This document shows positions 1 through 8,800 of a DNA stretch of 64,000 nt, in pieces. The notes under the pieces were generated by a model. The model did no database searches. It was not told the DNA's origin and saw nothing but the letters and a program-made list of their open reading frames with translations. The first letter of the stretch is position 1. Each line of letters opens with the position of its first letter. Source of the stretch: Holophagales bacterium (GTDB lineage: Bacteria > Acidobacteriota > Thermoanaerobaculia > Multivoradales > JAGPDF01); the NCBI GenBank assembly GCA_016699405.1, contig CP064972.1, positions 3,255,501 through 3,319,500 on the forward strand. Reading direction: 5' to 3'. A program made the translations under genes and the position numbers.

Positions 1-1605
1 GAGGTCGGCCGTGAGGCGATCGCACAGGCCGAGCGGCTCGCCGGCCTGGCCTTCAGCGACGCCGAGCGCGACCTGATGCTGCCGGAGTTGCTCGACCAGT
101 CGAAGGCGTTTGCCGGCTTGCGCGAGCAGGCGCTGGCCAACGACGTGCCGCTGGCGCTGCAGTTCCGACCGGACGCTTTCACCGAGGAGCCACGCGCCGT
201 CCTGCGCGAGATGTCCTCGACCTCGGCGCCGGCCAAGCCGCACCGGCGCATTCGGCCGGAGGACGACGAGCTCGCCTTCCTGTCGGTCGCCGAGCTCGGT
301 GCGCTGCTCGACCAGCGGGAGATCTCGTCGCTCGAGCTGACTCGCCTCTACCTCGATCGCCTGAAGCGTTACGACCCGCGCCTGCTCTGCGTGGTCAACC
401 TCCTCGAAGAGCGCGCCCTCGCCGCCGCTCGCCGCGCCGACCACGAGCTCGCCAGTCTCGCCGGGCGGCGCCAGCGAACCCCGCTCCAGGGCATTCCGTG
501 GGGGGCCAAGGACCTGATGGCCGCGCTCGGGGCGCCGACGACCTGGGGGAGCCCGCCGTTCCGCGAGCAGAGCTTCGGTGCCGACGCCTCGGTGGTCGAA
601 CAGCTCGACCGGGCCGGTGCGGTGATCGTCGCCAAGCTCGCCGTGGGCGAGCTCGCCTGGGGCGACGTCTGGTCCGGCGGGATGACGCGCAATCCCTGGA
701 AGCCGGAGCAGGGCTCGAGCGGCTCGTCCGCCGGCTCGGCCGCGGCGACAGCGGCGGGCCTCGTCGGCTTCGCCCTCGGCACCGAGACATGGGGTTCGAT
801 CGTCTCGCCGTGCACCCGATGCGGCGCGACCGGCCTGCGGCCGACCTTCGGTCGAGTCAGTCGCGATGGGGTGATGGCGCTCTCTTGGACGATGGACAAG
901 GTCGGCCCGATCGCCCGGTCGGTGGAGGATTGCGCCCTGGTGTTCGGGGTCATTGCCGGTCCCGACGGCCGTGACGCTACCCTGGTGGACCGTCCGTTCG
1001 ACTGGGGATCGCGCCCGGATCCGCGCAAGCTCCGTCTCGGCTACGTGCCGGCGCTCTTCGACGAGGCGCCGGAGAAGGGGGGCGAGGAGACCCGGGCGCT
1101 CGAGCGGGCGGCCCTGGACGCGCTCCGCAAGAGCGGCGTCGCGCTTTCGGCGGTGACGCTGCCGAAGCTGCCGGTCGAGGCGCTGGCGATCATCCTCACC
1201 GCCGAAGCCGGTGCCGCGTTCGACGACTTCACCCGTTCCGGCCGAGTCCGCGAGATGGTGCGCCAGGGGGCAGACGCCTGGCCGAACCTCTTCCGCGCCG
1301 CCCGGTTCATTCCGGCGGTGGAGTATCTGCGGGCGAACCGGATCCGGACCCTGCTGGTGCGCGAGTGGGAGGCGGCGCTGCGCGGTCTCGACGCGCTCGT
1401 CGTCCCGTCGTTCGGCGGCTCTCAGCTCCTGGCGACGAACCTGACCGGGCATCCGGCGGTGGTCCTGCCGAACGGCTTGCGCTCCGACGGCACGCCGTCC
1501 AGCCTGACGTTCGTCGGTCGCCTGCACGGCGAGCTCGAGTTGCTCGCCGCGGCCGACTTCTATCAGCGCGAGACCGGTTTCCACCTCGCGCACCCGAAGC
1601 TCTGA
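1..1605 (+). CDS. Amidase signature family hydrolase (5' end outside window)
   Basis: The reading frame is open from the first base, with amidase-like N-terminal sequence (AERLAGLAFSDAERD) before the first Met at base 76, so the gene starts upstream and 534 residues are visible. The Ser-cisSer-Lys triad is readable. Lys lies in GAKDL (about residue 170 of the visible part), the cis-Ser in GSSAGS (about 242) and the nucleophilic Ser in TETWGSI (about 266), with spacings close to those of fatty-acid amide hydrolase. The usual TDTGGS is TETWGS here. The family cleaves amide bonds in the cytoplasm or as transamidosome GatA; the substrate cannot be told. No gatB or gatC lies beside it, so a stand-alone amidase is more likely than GatA. 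Confidence 0.9.
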   Translation, partial: EVGREAIAQAERLAGLAFSDAERDLMLPELLDQSKAFAGLREQALANDVPLALQFRPDAFTEEPRAVLREMSSTSAPAKPHRRIRPEDDELAFLSVAELGALLDQREISSLELTRLYLDRLKRYDPRLLCVVNLLEERALAAARRADHELASLAGRRQRTPLQGIPWGAKDLMAALGAPTTWGSPPFREQSFGADASVVEQLDRAGAVIVAKLAVGELAWGDVWSGGMTRNPWKPEQGSSGSSAGSAAATAAGLVGFALGTETWGSIVSPCTRCGATGLRPTFGRVSRDGVMALSWTMDKVGPIARSVEDCALVFGVIAGPDGRDATLVDRPFDWGSRPDPRKLRLGYVPALFDEAPEKGGEETRALERAALDALRKSGVALSAVTLPKLPVEALAIILTAEAGAAFDDFTRSGRVREMVRQGADAWPNLFRAARFIPAVEYLRANRIRTLLVREWEAALRGLDALVVPSFGGSQLLATNLTGHPAVVLPNGLRSDGTPSSLTFVGRLHGELELLAAADFYQRETGFHLAHPKL

Positions 1606-1724
1606 GCTCTGGAGAACGAAGACGGGCGGCGACCGTGCGTCGACCGACGGTCGTCGCCCCGGCCCGGGCCGCCGGCGCGACAGGGATCGACGTGTTCCGC
1701 CGAGCCGCCGGGAGGGATCCTGCG

Positions 1725-1730
1725 TACAAT
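1725..1730 (+). promoter_or_regulatory. -10-like box for the patatin lipoprotein gene
   Basis: TACAAT ends 9 bases before the ATG at 1740, so transcription from it would begin almost at the start codon. No -35 hexamer is visible at the right distance. Confidence 0.35.
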
Positions 1731-1739
1731 CGACCCGTC

Positions 1740-2639
1740 ATGCGATCTCTTCGCCTTCTGCTCGCCGTCGCGCTCCTATTCTCGTTTTCCTGCGCCGAGG
1801 CGCCGCCTCCGAAGACCACCGCACCGCCCGCGCTGCAACTCGTCCCGCCACGCATCGGGCTGGCGCTCGGCGGCGGCGGAGCGCGTGGGTTCGCCCATCT
1901 CGGGGTGCTGCGCGTCCTCGAACAGGAGAAGATCCCCGTCGACCTGGTCGTCGGCACCTCGGTCGGCAGCCTCATCGGAGCGCTGTACGCCGACAGCGGC
2001 CGCGTGCTCGACGCCGAGGTGCTGGCCCTCCTGGTGACGCAGGAGGATCTCTTCGACTACGGCGCGCTGGCGTTCTTCTCCGGCGGCCTCGCCAAGGGCG
2101 AAGGGATCGAGACCTTCCTGCGGCGTCACCTCAAGCATCAGGCGATCGAAGAGTTCGCCGTGTCGTACGGCGCGGTGGCCACGGAGTTGCGAACCGGCAA
2201 GACGGTGGTTTTCGACCGCGGCGCCGTGGCGCCCGCGGTGCGGGCCTCGTCGGCCATTCCCGGCGTCTTCGTGCCGGTCGAGATCGCCGGGGTGACCTAC
2301 GTCGACGGCGGGGTCACCGATCCCGTGCCGGCGGATGTGGCGCGCCTGCGGGGCGCCGACCTGGTGATCGCCGTGGCGATCCCACCGGCGGTTCCGCGGG
2401 AGCCACCGCGCAATCCGATCGCCGTCGCCTACCATGCCGTGACCCTGATGTCGGCCGAGATCGGTCGGCTGCGGGCGGCGGAGGCGGACGTGGTGATCGA
2501 GCCGATCGTCGGGGACGTGGCCTACGACGACTTCAGCCGGCGCAAGCAACTGATCGAGGCCGGTGAAAACGCCGCGCGACAGGCGCTTCCGGCGATCCGC
2601 GCAGCCATCGCCGCGAAGAGCCGGCCGAGCGGGCGCTGA
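1740..2639 (+). CDS. Patatin-like phospholipase, predicted lipoprotein
   Basis: This 299-residue protein starts with a lipoprotein-type signal ending at Cys18. It carries the patatin oxyanion motif GGGGARG (44-50), the nucleophile elbow GTSVG with Ser74, and the catalytic Asp in YVDGGV (about 189). Patatin-family enzymes hydrolyse acyl chains from phospholipids or other lipids with a Ser-Asp dyad; the lipid anchor places this one on a periplasm-facing membrane. The frame stays open upstream to 1365, but that extension overlaps the amidase and is not protein-like. ATG 1740 starts a clean signal peptide and sits just after a TACAAT box. It resembles the RssA/NTE group; the substrate is unknown. 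Confidence 0.9.
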   Translation: MRSLRLLLAVALLFSFSCAEAPPPKTTAPPALQLVPPRIGLALGGGGARGFAHLGVLRVLEQEKIPVDLVVGTSVGSLIGALYADSGRVLDAEVLALLVTQEDLFDYGALAFFSGGLAKGEGIETFLRRHLKHQAIEEFAVSYGAVATELRTGKTVVFDRGAVAPAVRASSAIPGVFVPVEIAGVTYVDGGVTDPVPADVARLRGADLVIAVAIPPAVPREPPRNPIAVAYHAVTLMSAEIGRLRAAEADVVIEPIVGDVAYDDFSRRKQLIEAGENAARQALPAIRAAIAAKSRPSGR

Positions 2640-2782
2640 CGCTCACCCGGTCGGCGGTTGCGAGGTATTCCGCCAGCAGCGCCCTCGCCGGCGCGTATAC
2701 TCCGGCGAATTCGAAACCGAGGGAGATCGCTCCGTCGGGCCATGGCGGCCCGCCGGGAGGTCCCCGTTCCATGGAGGCACTC

Positions 2783-3445
2783 ATGAACCGCAAGTCCCTT
2801 CTCGTTGCCACGCTCGCCGTTCTGCTCACCTCGAGCGGCTGCTTCCTCAAGCTCAAGAGCGACTACGACGCCGTGGCCGCACAACTCGCCGCCTGCCAGT
2901 CGCAGGCCGAGCAGACGAAGGCGACGCTCGCCATCAAGGACGCCGACCTCAAGACCTGCCAGGACCAGTGGCAGGAGGCGATGAAGACCTTCGGTGGCGA
3001 GGCTGCGAAGACCCAGGACGTGATCGCCGGCGTGCGCGAGTGGAAGGTCCAGGTGGAGCAGAAGCTGCCGGTGCAGGTCAAGGCGGAGGTCGAAGCGCAG
3101 CTCAACAAGCTGGTGCGCCAGCTCGAGACCGGCTTCGGCGCCCTCGCCAACGAGAACGCGCGGCTCACCGAGGCGATGGAGAAGCAGAACCAGGCCATCA
3201 CCACGCTCTCCGGTGACGTCTCGGGTGCTCGCGAGGACCTGATCAAGGAGGTCGCCGCCCTCCGCGCCCAGCGTGAGCAGGCCGGCTCGCAGGTGCAGCA
3301 GGTCATCGCTCTCGTCCAGAAGTGGGACCAGGACAAGATGCTCTGTCGCGAGTGCGAGAGCCGCCTGCGTCTCAACAAGAAGGAGATCGAGGCGATCACC
3401 GCGGTCCACGGCCAGATCGTTCAGATGCTCGCCGAGGTCAAGTAG
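2783..3445 (+). CDS. Coiled-coil lipoprotein of unknown function
   Basis: The ATG at 2783 follows GGAGG (2773-2777) by five bases; an in-frame ATG at 2771 lies before that site and was rejected. The 220-residue product has a short hydrophobic signal ending at Cys20 (LTSSGC, a weak lipobox). The rest is rich in Gln, Glu, Lys and Ala with heptad-like spacing, so it is probably one long coiled coil anchored to the envelope. A CxxC pair (LCRECES) sits near residue 197. A TATACT -10-like box lies at 2696-2701. I recognise no enzyme domain; it may be an envelope spacer or scaffold, but nothing in the context shows a partner. Confidence 0.8.
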   Translation: MNRKSLLVATLAVLLTSSGCFLKLKSDYDAVAAQLAACQSQAEQTKATLAIKDADLKTCQDQWQEAMKTFGGEAAKTQDVIAGVREWKVQVEQKLPVQVKAEVEAQLNKLVRQLETGFGALANENARLTEAMEKQNQAITTLSGDVSGAREDLIKEVAALRAQREQAGSQVQQVIALVQKWDQDKMLCRECESRLRLNKKEIEAITAVHGQIVQMLAEVK

Positions 3446-3695
3446 CGGGCACTGTCCGTCCCCGAACGAAGGCCAGGGTCCCGTGGCTTAAGAAGGGAGC
3501 CGGCGCCGAGCAGCCCTCGCGGTGTCCGGTGCGCGGCTTCGGCCCAGGAGACGTCAACACCGGGTCCGGCGTGGAGCGAGAGATGGCCTCGCTCCGTCCC
3601 GGATCCGCCTCGTTTCTGGGCGCCGTTTCGTCGAGCGATCGTCGGGCAGCGAGCCGAGGCGGCGGAGGAGTCGCCCGTCGCGAACCTTCGTCGGA

Positions 3696-5531
3696 TCAGG
3701 GCTTCGTCGCCTCCACGAGCAGCGGGTGCGCCTCGGCCCAGGTGTCGCGCCGGACGCCCGTGACCTGCCAGGAGATCCTTGCGCCTGGGCCGCCGTGGAC
3801 GAGAAAGCGGTGGTCCGCGATCTCCGCCGCAACCCAGCAAGCCGACCACGAGCCGAGCGGCGTGAGCTGGTAACGGAATTCGCCATTGAGGGATTCGAAC
3901 CAGGCGGGCAACTCCACCCAGGCCTCGCCCGTGTCGCCGAGGGTCACGATCCCGTCGTAGATCGTCTTGCGCTCCGGAGAGGCGACGAAGGCGTGCCGCA
4001 GGTCTTGGGCCTCCGGCGCCAGCGGGTGGTCGATGCGCATCTCCGCGGCGATCGGGACGATCGTGCCGTGAACGATGACGTTGCCGTAGAAGTCTCCGGC
4101 GACGGCCTTGGTGGCAAGGTAGACATCGTGTCCGCCGGCGGTACGGTTGTGGGCGTACACGCCGATTTCGCCGCCGTCGCCACGCACGCCGTAGCCATCG
4201 GCGGACAGCGATTCGCCGAAGACGCCATAGGTCAGTCCGGTCGTCGCCAGCGCCTGACCGAACACTCCGCGCCCCTGCGTCGAATTCGCGTGACCCTTCA
4301 CGCCGGAGGTGCTGCCGGTCGAGGCAAACGCCAAGCCGTAGACGCCGACCCCTTCGGTCGACACGTTCTGCGCATAGACACCGAAGTTCTGGCCGGTCGC
4401 CGACGAGACCGACCCGTAGACGCCGATGCCCTCGGTGGATGCCGAGTCGCCGTGGACGCCGTAGGCACTTCCGCTCGAGGCGTTGTTCGTCCCGAACACG
4501 CCCTTGCCGCTGCTCGACCTCACCTCGCCGGTGACCCCGACGACGGCGCCGAGGGTCGATAGCGCGGTTCCGTAGACCCCCGTACCCGCCGTGGACGCCG
4601 TCGAGCCGTAGGCGCCGTAGGCCGCTCCGCTGCCGGAGACGTTGCGCCCATAGAGCGCGATCCCGGAGGGCGAGGCCGCCTGCCCAAAGACCCCGAAGTT
4701 GTTTCCCCAGTCGGAAATGGCCGTTCCGTACACACCGATGCCGGTGCTCGACCACGAGACGCCTTCGACGCCCTTGGCCACTCCGGACGAAGCGGTGGCT
4801 TCGCCGAAGACCCCACGGCCGCCAGAGGACTCGGCCCGGCCTTCGATGCCTCGCGTCGAGCCGCTCGTCGCGGAAGCCCAGCCGAAGACCCCCCTGCCGC
4901 TGTCCGACTGAGCGACGCCGAGGACGCCATAGGTCTCGCCCGTCAGGTCCGGCATCTCACCGCGGATGGCCGCCGTACCCGCCGGCGCCGCCGTGGGGGA
5001 GCGTCGATCCACCGGGCGGGGTGCGGCAACTCGCGGCGTTCCGAGAGTGCGGGAATCCGTTGCGCGATGCTCGGTCGTCTCGAGGTAGCGACGAAGCGTG
5101 TCGAAGGCGCGGGAGACCTCGTCCGCCGTGGGCTCGGCCGGCACGGTGAAGCGCCGGCCCACCGACCACCCGGTCGGGTTCGCGAGGTCCGCTTCCTCCT
5201 CGAAAGCGCGAACGAACCAGGCGAAGAAGCGTCCCGCGGTCAGGCACTCGTCGCCAGCCGGTGTCCAGGAGGTCGCTGCGCCATCGATCCGTCGGGCGAT
5301 CACCTCGGAGGCCTCGTCCTCGGAACGGCCCGGTTGCAGCTCGACGATGCGGAGCTCGTAGCCGATGGCTCCGGCGATGGCCGCCCAGCTGAACGTCGGG
5401 CAGATCGAGGCCGAAGGGGCCCAGCGTTCGATCTCCCCTGGCGAGACGGTGGTCGGAGGTGGCAACGCAGGGAGCGACCCCGCGGTGGTCGTCCCGAGGA
5501 AAACGGACAGGACGAGCGCACACGGTCTCAT
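3696..5531 (-). CDS. Secreted protein with ten 26-residue GVYG repeats
   Basis: ATG 5531 follows GGAGGT by five bases and opens a signal peptide, giving 611 residues; the frame runs upstream to 5678 but without protein-like content. Residues about 35-130 look like a fibronectin-type beta domain (PTFSWAAIAGAIGYEL). Residues 201-462 are a glycine-rich repeat array with an exact 26-residue period. The last 130 residues form a globular tail (MRIDHPLAPE, GEAWVELPAWFESLNGEFRYQLT, SWQVTGVRRD) that I recall from large bacterial secreted proteins with similar repeats. The array is probably a beta-roll or beta-helix stalk. Surface display or adhesion is inference. It stands alone between convergent and divergent neighbours. 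Confidence 0.85.
   Translation of the reverse strand: MRPCALVLSVFLGTTTAGSLPALPPPTTVSPGEIERWAPSASICPTFSWAAIAGAIGYELRIVELQPGRSEDEASEVIARRIDGAATSWTPAGDECLTAGRFFAWFVRAFEEEADLANPTGWSVGRRFTVPAEPTADEVSRAFDTLRRYLETTEHRATDSRTLGTPRVAAPRPVDRRSPTAAPAGTAAIRGEMPDLTGETYGVLGVAQSDSGRGVFGWASATSGSTRGIEGRAESSGGRGVFGEATASSGVAKGVEGVSWSSTGIGVYGTAISDWGNNFGVFGQAASPSGIALYGRNVSGSGAAYGAYGSTASTAGTGVYGTALSTLGAVVGVTGEVRSSSGKGVFGTNNASSGSAYGVHGDSASTEGIGVYGSVSSATGQNFGVYAQNVSTEGVGVYGLAFASTGSTSGVKGHANSTQGRGVFGQALATTGLTYGVFGESLSADGYGVRGDGGEIGVYAHNRTAGGHDVYLATKAVAGDFYGNVIVHGTIVPIAAEMRIDHPLAPEAQDLRHAFVASPERKTIYDGIVTLGDTGEAWVELPAWFESLNGEFRYQLTPLGSWSACWVAAEIADHRFLVHGGPGARISWQVTGVRRDTWAEAHPLLVEATKP
4146..4931 (-). repeat. Tandem coding repeat, 78-bp unit (26 residues)
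   Basis: Within the secreted protein, a six-residue block of the form G-x-G-V-(F/Y)-G starts at residues 212, 238, 264, 290, 316, 342, 368, 394, 420 and 446. That is ten copies spaced exactly 26 residues with no insertion or deletion. A second weaker GVxG lies about 14 residues into each unit, so each unit is two half-turns of 14 and 12. The DNA copies have diverged while the phase has been kept. Confidence 0.9.
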
Positions 5532-5738
5532 GGCAGACCTCCGTCTGGAGTCGGAATCAGTGTACGCCTGGTCGTTCCTGTCGGCGCCGCGGTTCCGGCA
5601 GCGAACCGGATCCGGCCGCTGGCGCGGCCGATGGATCGCCGAGATCGGTCGGCGGCCGGGCGTGGGGCGCGGGGGCAAGGCTCCGCCGTGCGCTTCCAGC
5701 GACGACCACCTGCGGTGTAGATCGGGGATGTTTGGGGA

Positions 5739-5813
5739 TGGAGCCGACGGCCAGGATTGAACTGGCGACCTGCCGATTACGAATCGGCTGCTCTACCGCT
5801 GAGCTACGTCGGC
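5739..5813 (-). tRNA. tRNA-Thr (anticodon CGT)
   Basis: This is a complete 75-base cloverleaf. The acceptor stem GCCGACG pairs with CGTCGGC, the D stem GCTC with GAGC, and the anticodon stem GCCGA with TCGGC around the loop TTCGTAA (anticodon CGT, reading ACG). The T stem GCCAG pairs with CTGGC around TTCAATC. CCA is encoded at 5739-5741. G1-C72, C2-G71 and the G35-U36 anticodon bases agree with known threonine identity. The discriminator base is U. Confidence 0.97.
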
Positions 5814-5825
5814 GGGGTGGATCCG

Positions 5826-5843
5826 GGCTCGCCGGGGCGAGCC
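5826..5843 (-). other. Perfect 8-bp hairpin between smc and tRNA-Thr
   Basis: GGCTCGCC and GGCGAGCC are separated by two bases. It could end smc transcription, although it lacks a T run, or form the 5' end of the pre-tRNA, since the predicted start from the promoter just upstream is near 5842. Confidence 0.55.
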
Positions 5844-5848
5844 GGGGA

Positions 5849-5878
5849 ATTCTAAGCCAGTCGGCGCCGCCACGCCAA
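5849..5878 (-). promoter_or_regulatory. Sigma-70-like promoter for tRNA-Thr
   Basis: On the minus strand TTGGCG (5873-5878), an 18-base spacer and TAGAAT (5849-5854) lie just after the smc stop codon and 35 bases before the tRNA. Four of six -35 and five of six -10 bases match consensus. Confidence 0.6.
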
Positions 5879-5884
5879 GAGGGC

Positions 5885-8800
5885 TCAGGCGGAAACCGCC
5901 TCTTCCTCCTGGGGTTCGCCGGGTTGGACTTCCTCGAGCCGCACGGCGACGAGCTTGGAGACGCCGCGCTCCTCCATGGTGACGCCGTAGAGGGTCGAGG
6001 CGACCTCCATGGTGAGCTTGTTGTGGGTGATGACGATGCACTGCGTCGTCTTGGCGAGGTTGCGCAGCATGTGCACGTAGCGCAGGGTGTTGACGTCGTC
6101 GAGCGGTGCGTCGACCTCGTCGAGGATGCAGAAGGGCGAGGGCTTGGTGCGGAAGAGAGCGAAGAGCAGGGCGATGGCGGTGAGCGCCTTCTCGCCGCCC
6201 GAGAGGAGCATCATGTTCTGCAGCCGCTTTCCCGGCGGGCGAGCGACGATCTCGATGCCGCACTCGAGCAGGTCGTCTTCGTCCATCAGGCGCATCTCCG
6301 CCTCGCCGCCGCGGAAGAGGTCGACGAAGGTCTCGGAGAAGTGACGGTTCACCTCGTCGAACGCCTCCTTGAAGCGGGCGCTCGACGTCTCGTTGATCTC
6401 GCGGATCGTCTGGCGCAGGCTCTCGACCGACTTGACGACGTCGGCTCGCTGCGCGCTGAGAAAACCATGCCGTTCTTCCTGCTCGGTGTACTCGGTGGCA
6501 GCGAGAACGTTGACCGGGCCGATCGCTTCGAGGGCGCCACGCAGGCGGGCGACGTCGTCCTCGATCTCGTCGAGGTTCTCGGGAATCTCTGCCGGGACCT
6601 CGGGGAGCGGCTCGCGGAACTCCTGTTCGAAATCGCTCGCCAGGTGGACCAGGTCGTGTTCCAGACCGACGAGGGCCACCCGCCGCTCTTCTACGGCGCT
6701 GCGCTGCCCCTCGTGCAAGGCACGGCGGGTGGTGAGGGCCTGATCGCGCGAGCGCACGGCATCGCGCTCCGACTCGAGGGCCTCCTGTTCGGCGCGCAGC
6801 TCGTCGCCGACCGTCGTCGCGCGCTCGAAGGCGTCGGCGAGCTCGGACTCGGCTCGTGCCATCGCCGACTCCAGCTCCTCCTGCCGCTCGGCGAGCTCGG
6901 CCGCTTCGTGGGCCCACGCGGCGAGGTGCTGTTCGGCACCGGCGAGCTCGCGCTGCAAGCGTTCGCCTTCGCGGTCGAGTGAGCGCAGGCGTTCGGCCAG
7001 GACGTCGAGCTCGCCGCGCCGTCCGGCGCCCGCGGAGCTCTGGCTCTCGCGGGACGCGCGAGCATGCGCGAGCTCGGCCTGGACGCGGTCGAAGGCCTGT
7101 TCGCGTGCGCCGTGGGAGTCCTCCGCGCCTGCCAGGTCGATCGCCAGCAGGCGCTGCCGCTCGGCGAGCTTCTCGCGTTCGCCGGCCAGGGTCTGGCTCT
7201 CCTCCGCGACCGCAGCGAGCGACGCTTCGGCACGCCGGACGCGCGTCGCGGCCTCCTCGCGGCGCGCTCGCGTGACGGCGAGCTCCTGCCGGAGGTGGGC
7301 GATCTCGTCGCGCTTCTGGCCGAGCGCCTGCGCTGCCCGCGAACGGGTGGCGAGGAGGTCGTCGAGCCCCGAGCGCGTGGCGCCGAGCTCTGCCTCGAGA
7401 CGCGCCAGCTCCTGGTCGAGGTCGACGAGCTCGGCCTCGCGCGCCAGGATGCCGGGCTGAGCGGCCTCGCCGAGCAGCCGGATGAGGCCCCCCTCGGCGC
7501 AGAGGTGGTCGCGGGTCAGGAAGGTCGTGCCCGGATGAGCCGCCGCCAGCCGCACGGCGGTCTCGGGTGTGTCGACCAGGAAGGCCGGAGGAAGCGCGCG
7601 GGCGAGCGCCTCTGGCAGGCCGAGCGCCGCATGCAGCGGGGCGACGATCCCCGCGTCGGCGAGGCTCGCCGGGTCGTCGTGAGTCTCCCCGGATGGCTGA
7701 AGGAGCGTCGCGGCGCGGCCGGTGCCCGCCAGGCGGGCGGCGGTGTCGAGCCCGTCGGTGCCCGGGGGGAGGATCGCCGCATCGACCAGGTCGCCGAGGT
7801 AGAGGTCGAGCGTTCCCTCCCAGCCGCGGCGGTGGGCGTGCAGCCGTTCGCCGAGGAAGACCGGATCGGCCAGACCGGCGGCGCGCAGGCGCTCGGCAAG
7901 CCCGTGCCGCCCCGCCTCCTGAGCCTCGCCGAGCTCGGAGAGGAAGCGCTGGCGTTCGCCGCGCGTCGCCTGCTCCGTCTCGAGAACGCGCAGGCGCTGG
8001 GCCGCCTCGCCTTCACGCGCCAGCGTCTCCTCGAGCTCGGACTCGCCGCGCTCGACGGCCAGGTCGAGCTCGGCGAGCCGGCGCTCGAGGCCCGCGATGC
8101 GCGACTCGGCCTCCTGGACCTGCCCCTGGGCCTCGGCGAGATCGCGGGAGCGCAAGGCTCGCTCGTCCTCGAGATGCTTGCCGCGCAGCTCGACCTTCTC
8201 GTTCTCGATCTGTTCGCGGTGCAGTTGGGAGCGGATGGCGTTGAGCGAGCCGAGGGAGGTCAGCAGCTCCTGCCGGATCGCTTCCATTCGTCGTTCGGCG
8301 AGGGTCGCGGCCTCGCGAGCGGCGGCCAGGGCACGATCGTCGTCGGCCACCGCTGCCGCCGCCTCGAGGTGACGGAGCTCGAGCTCGCCGCGCTCGGCTG
8401 CAAGCTCGCCGAGCCGCTGGCGGTGGGATTCGCCGTCCTGCCGACGACGCACGGCGAGCGCCTCGCCCCCTGCCCGGCGAGCGCGCAGCTCTTCGATCGT
8501 GCGCTTGGCGCCGCGCAGGAACTCCTGGCGACCCTCGATCGTGCCGGCAAGCTCGGCCTGTCGACGCGAGCTTTCGGCGAGGCTCTCGGCCATCTTCTCG
8601 ACCCGTTCGCGGTGGGCGGCGAGCTCGGACTCTTCGCGGTGAATGGCGGCGATCAGGCTCGCCTCGGCCTCCTGGGCGGCGCCGAGCTCGGCGCGACGTG
8701 CCGCGAGCTGCGCCGAGCTGCGGGCATGGCGACCGAGCAGGAGCAGCCGCAGCCGCTCCCGATATTCGACCTGACGTTCCTGGAAGCGGCGTGCCGCCGA

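Noticed and set aside
3446..3695. Possible small genes in the 250-base gap between convergent genes
   Set aside because: Short frames here lack ribosome-binding sites and protein-like composition; I see nothing supportable.
5532..5738. Possible coding sequence upstream of the repeat-protein start
   Set aside because: The in-frame extension has no signal or domain character, and the GGAGGT site supports ATG 5531; only a TACACT -10-like box (5559-5564) is seen.
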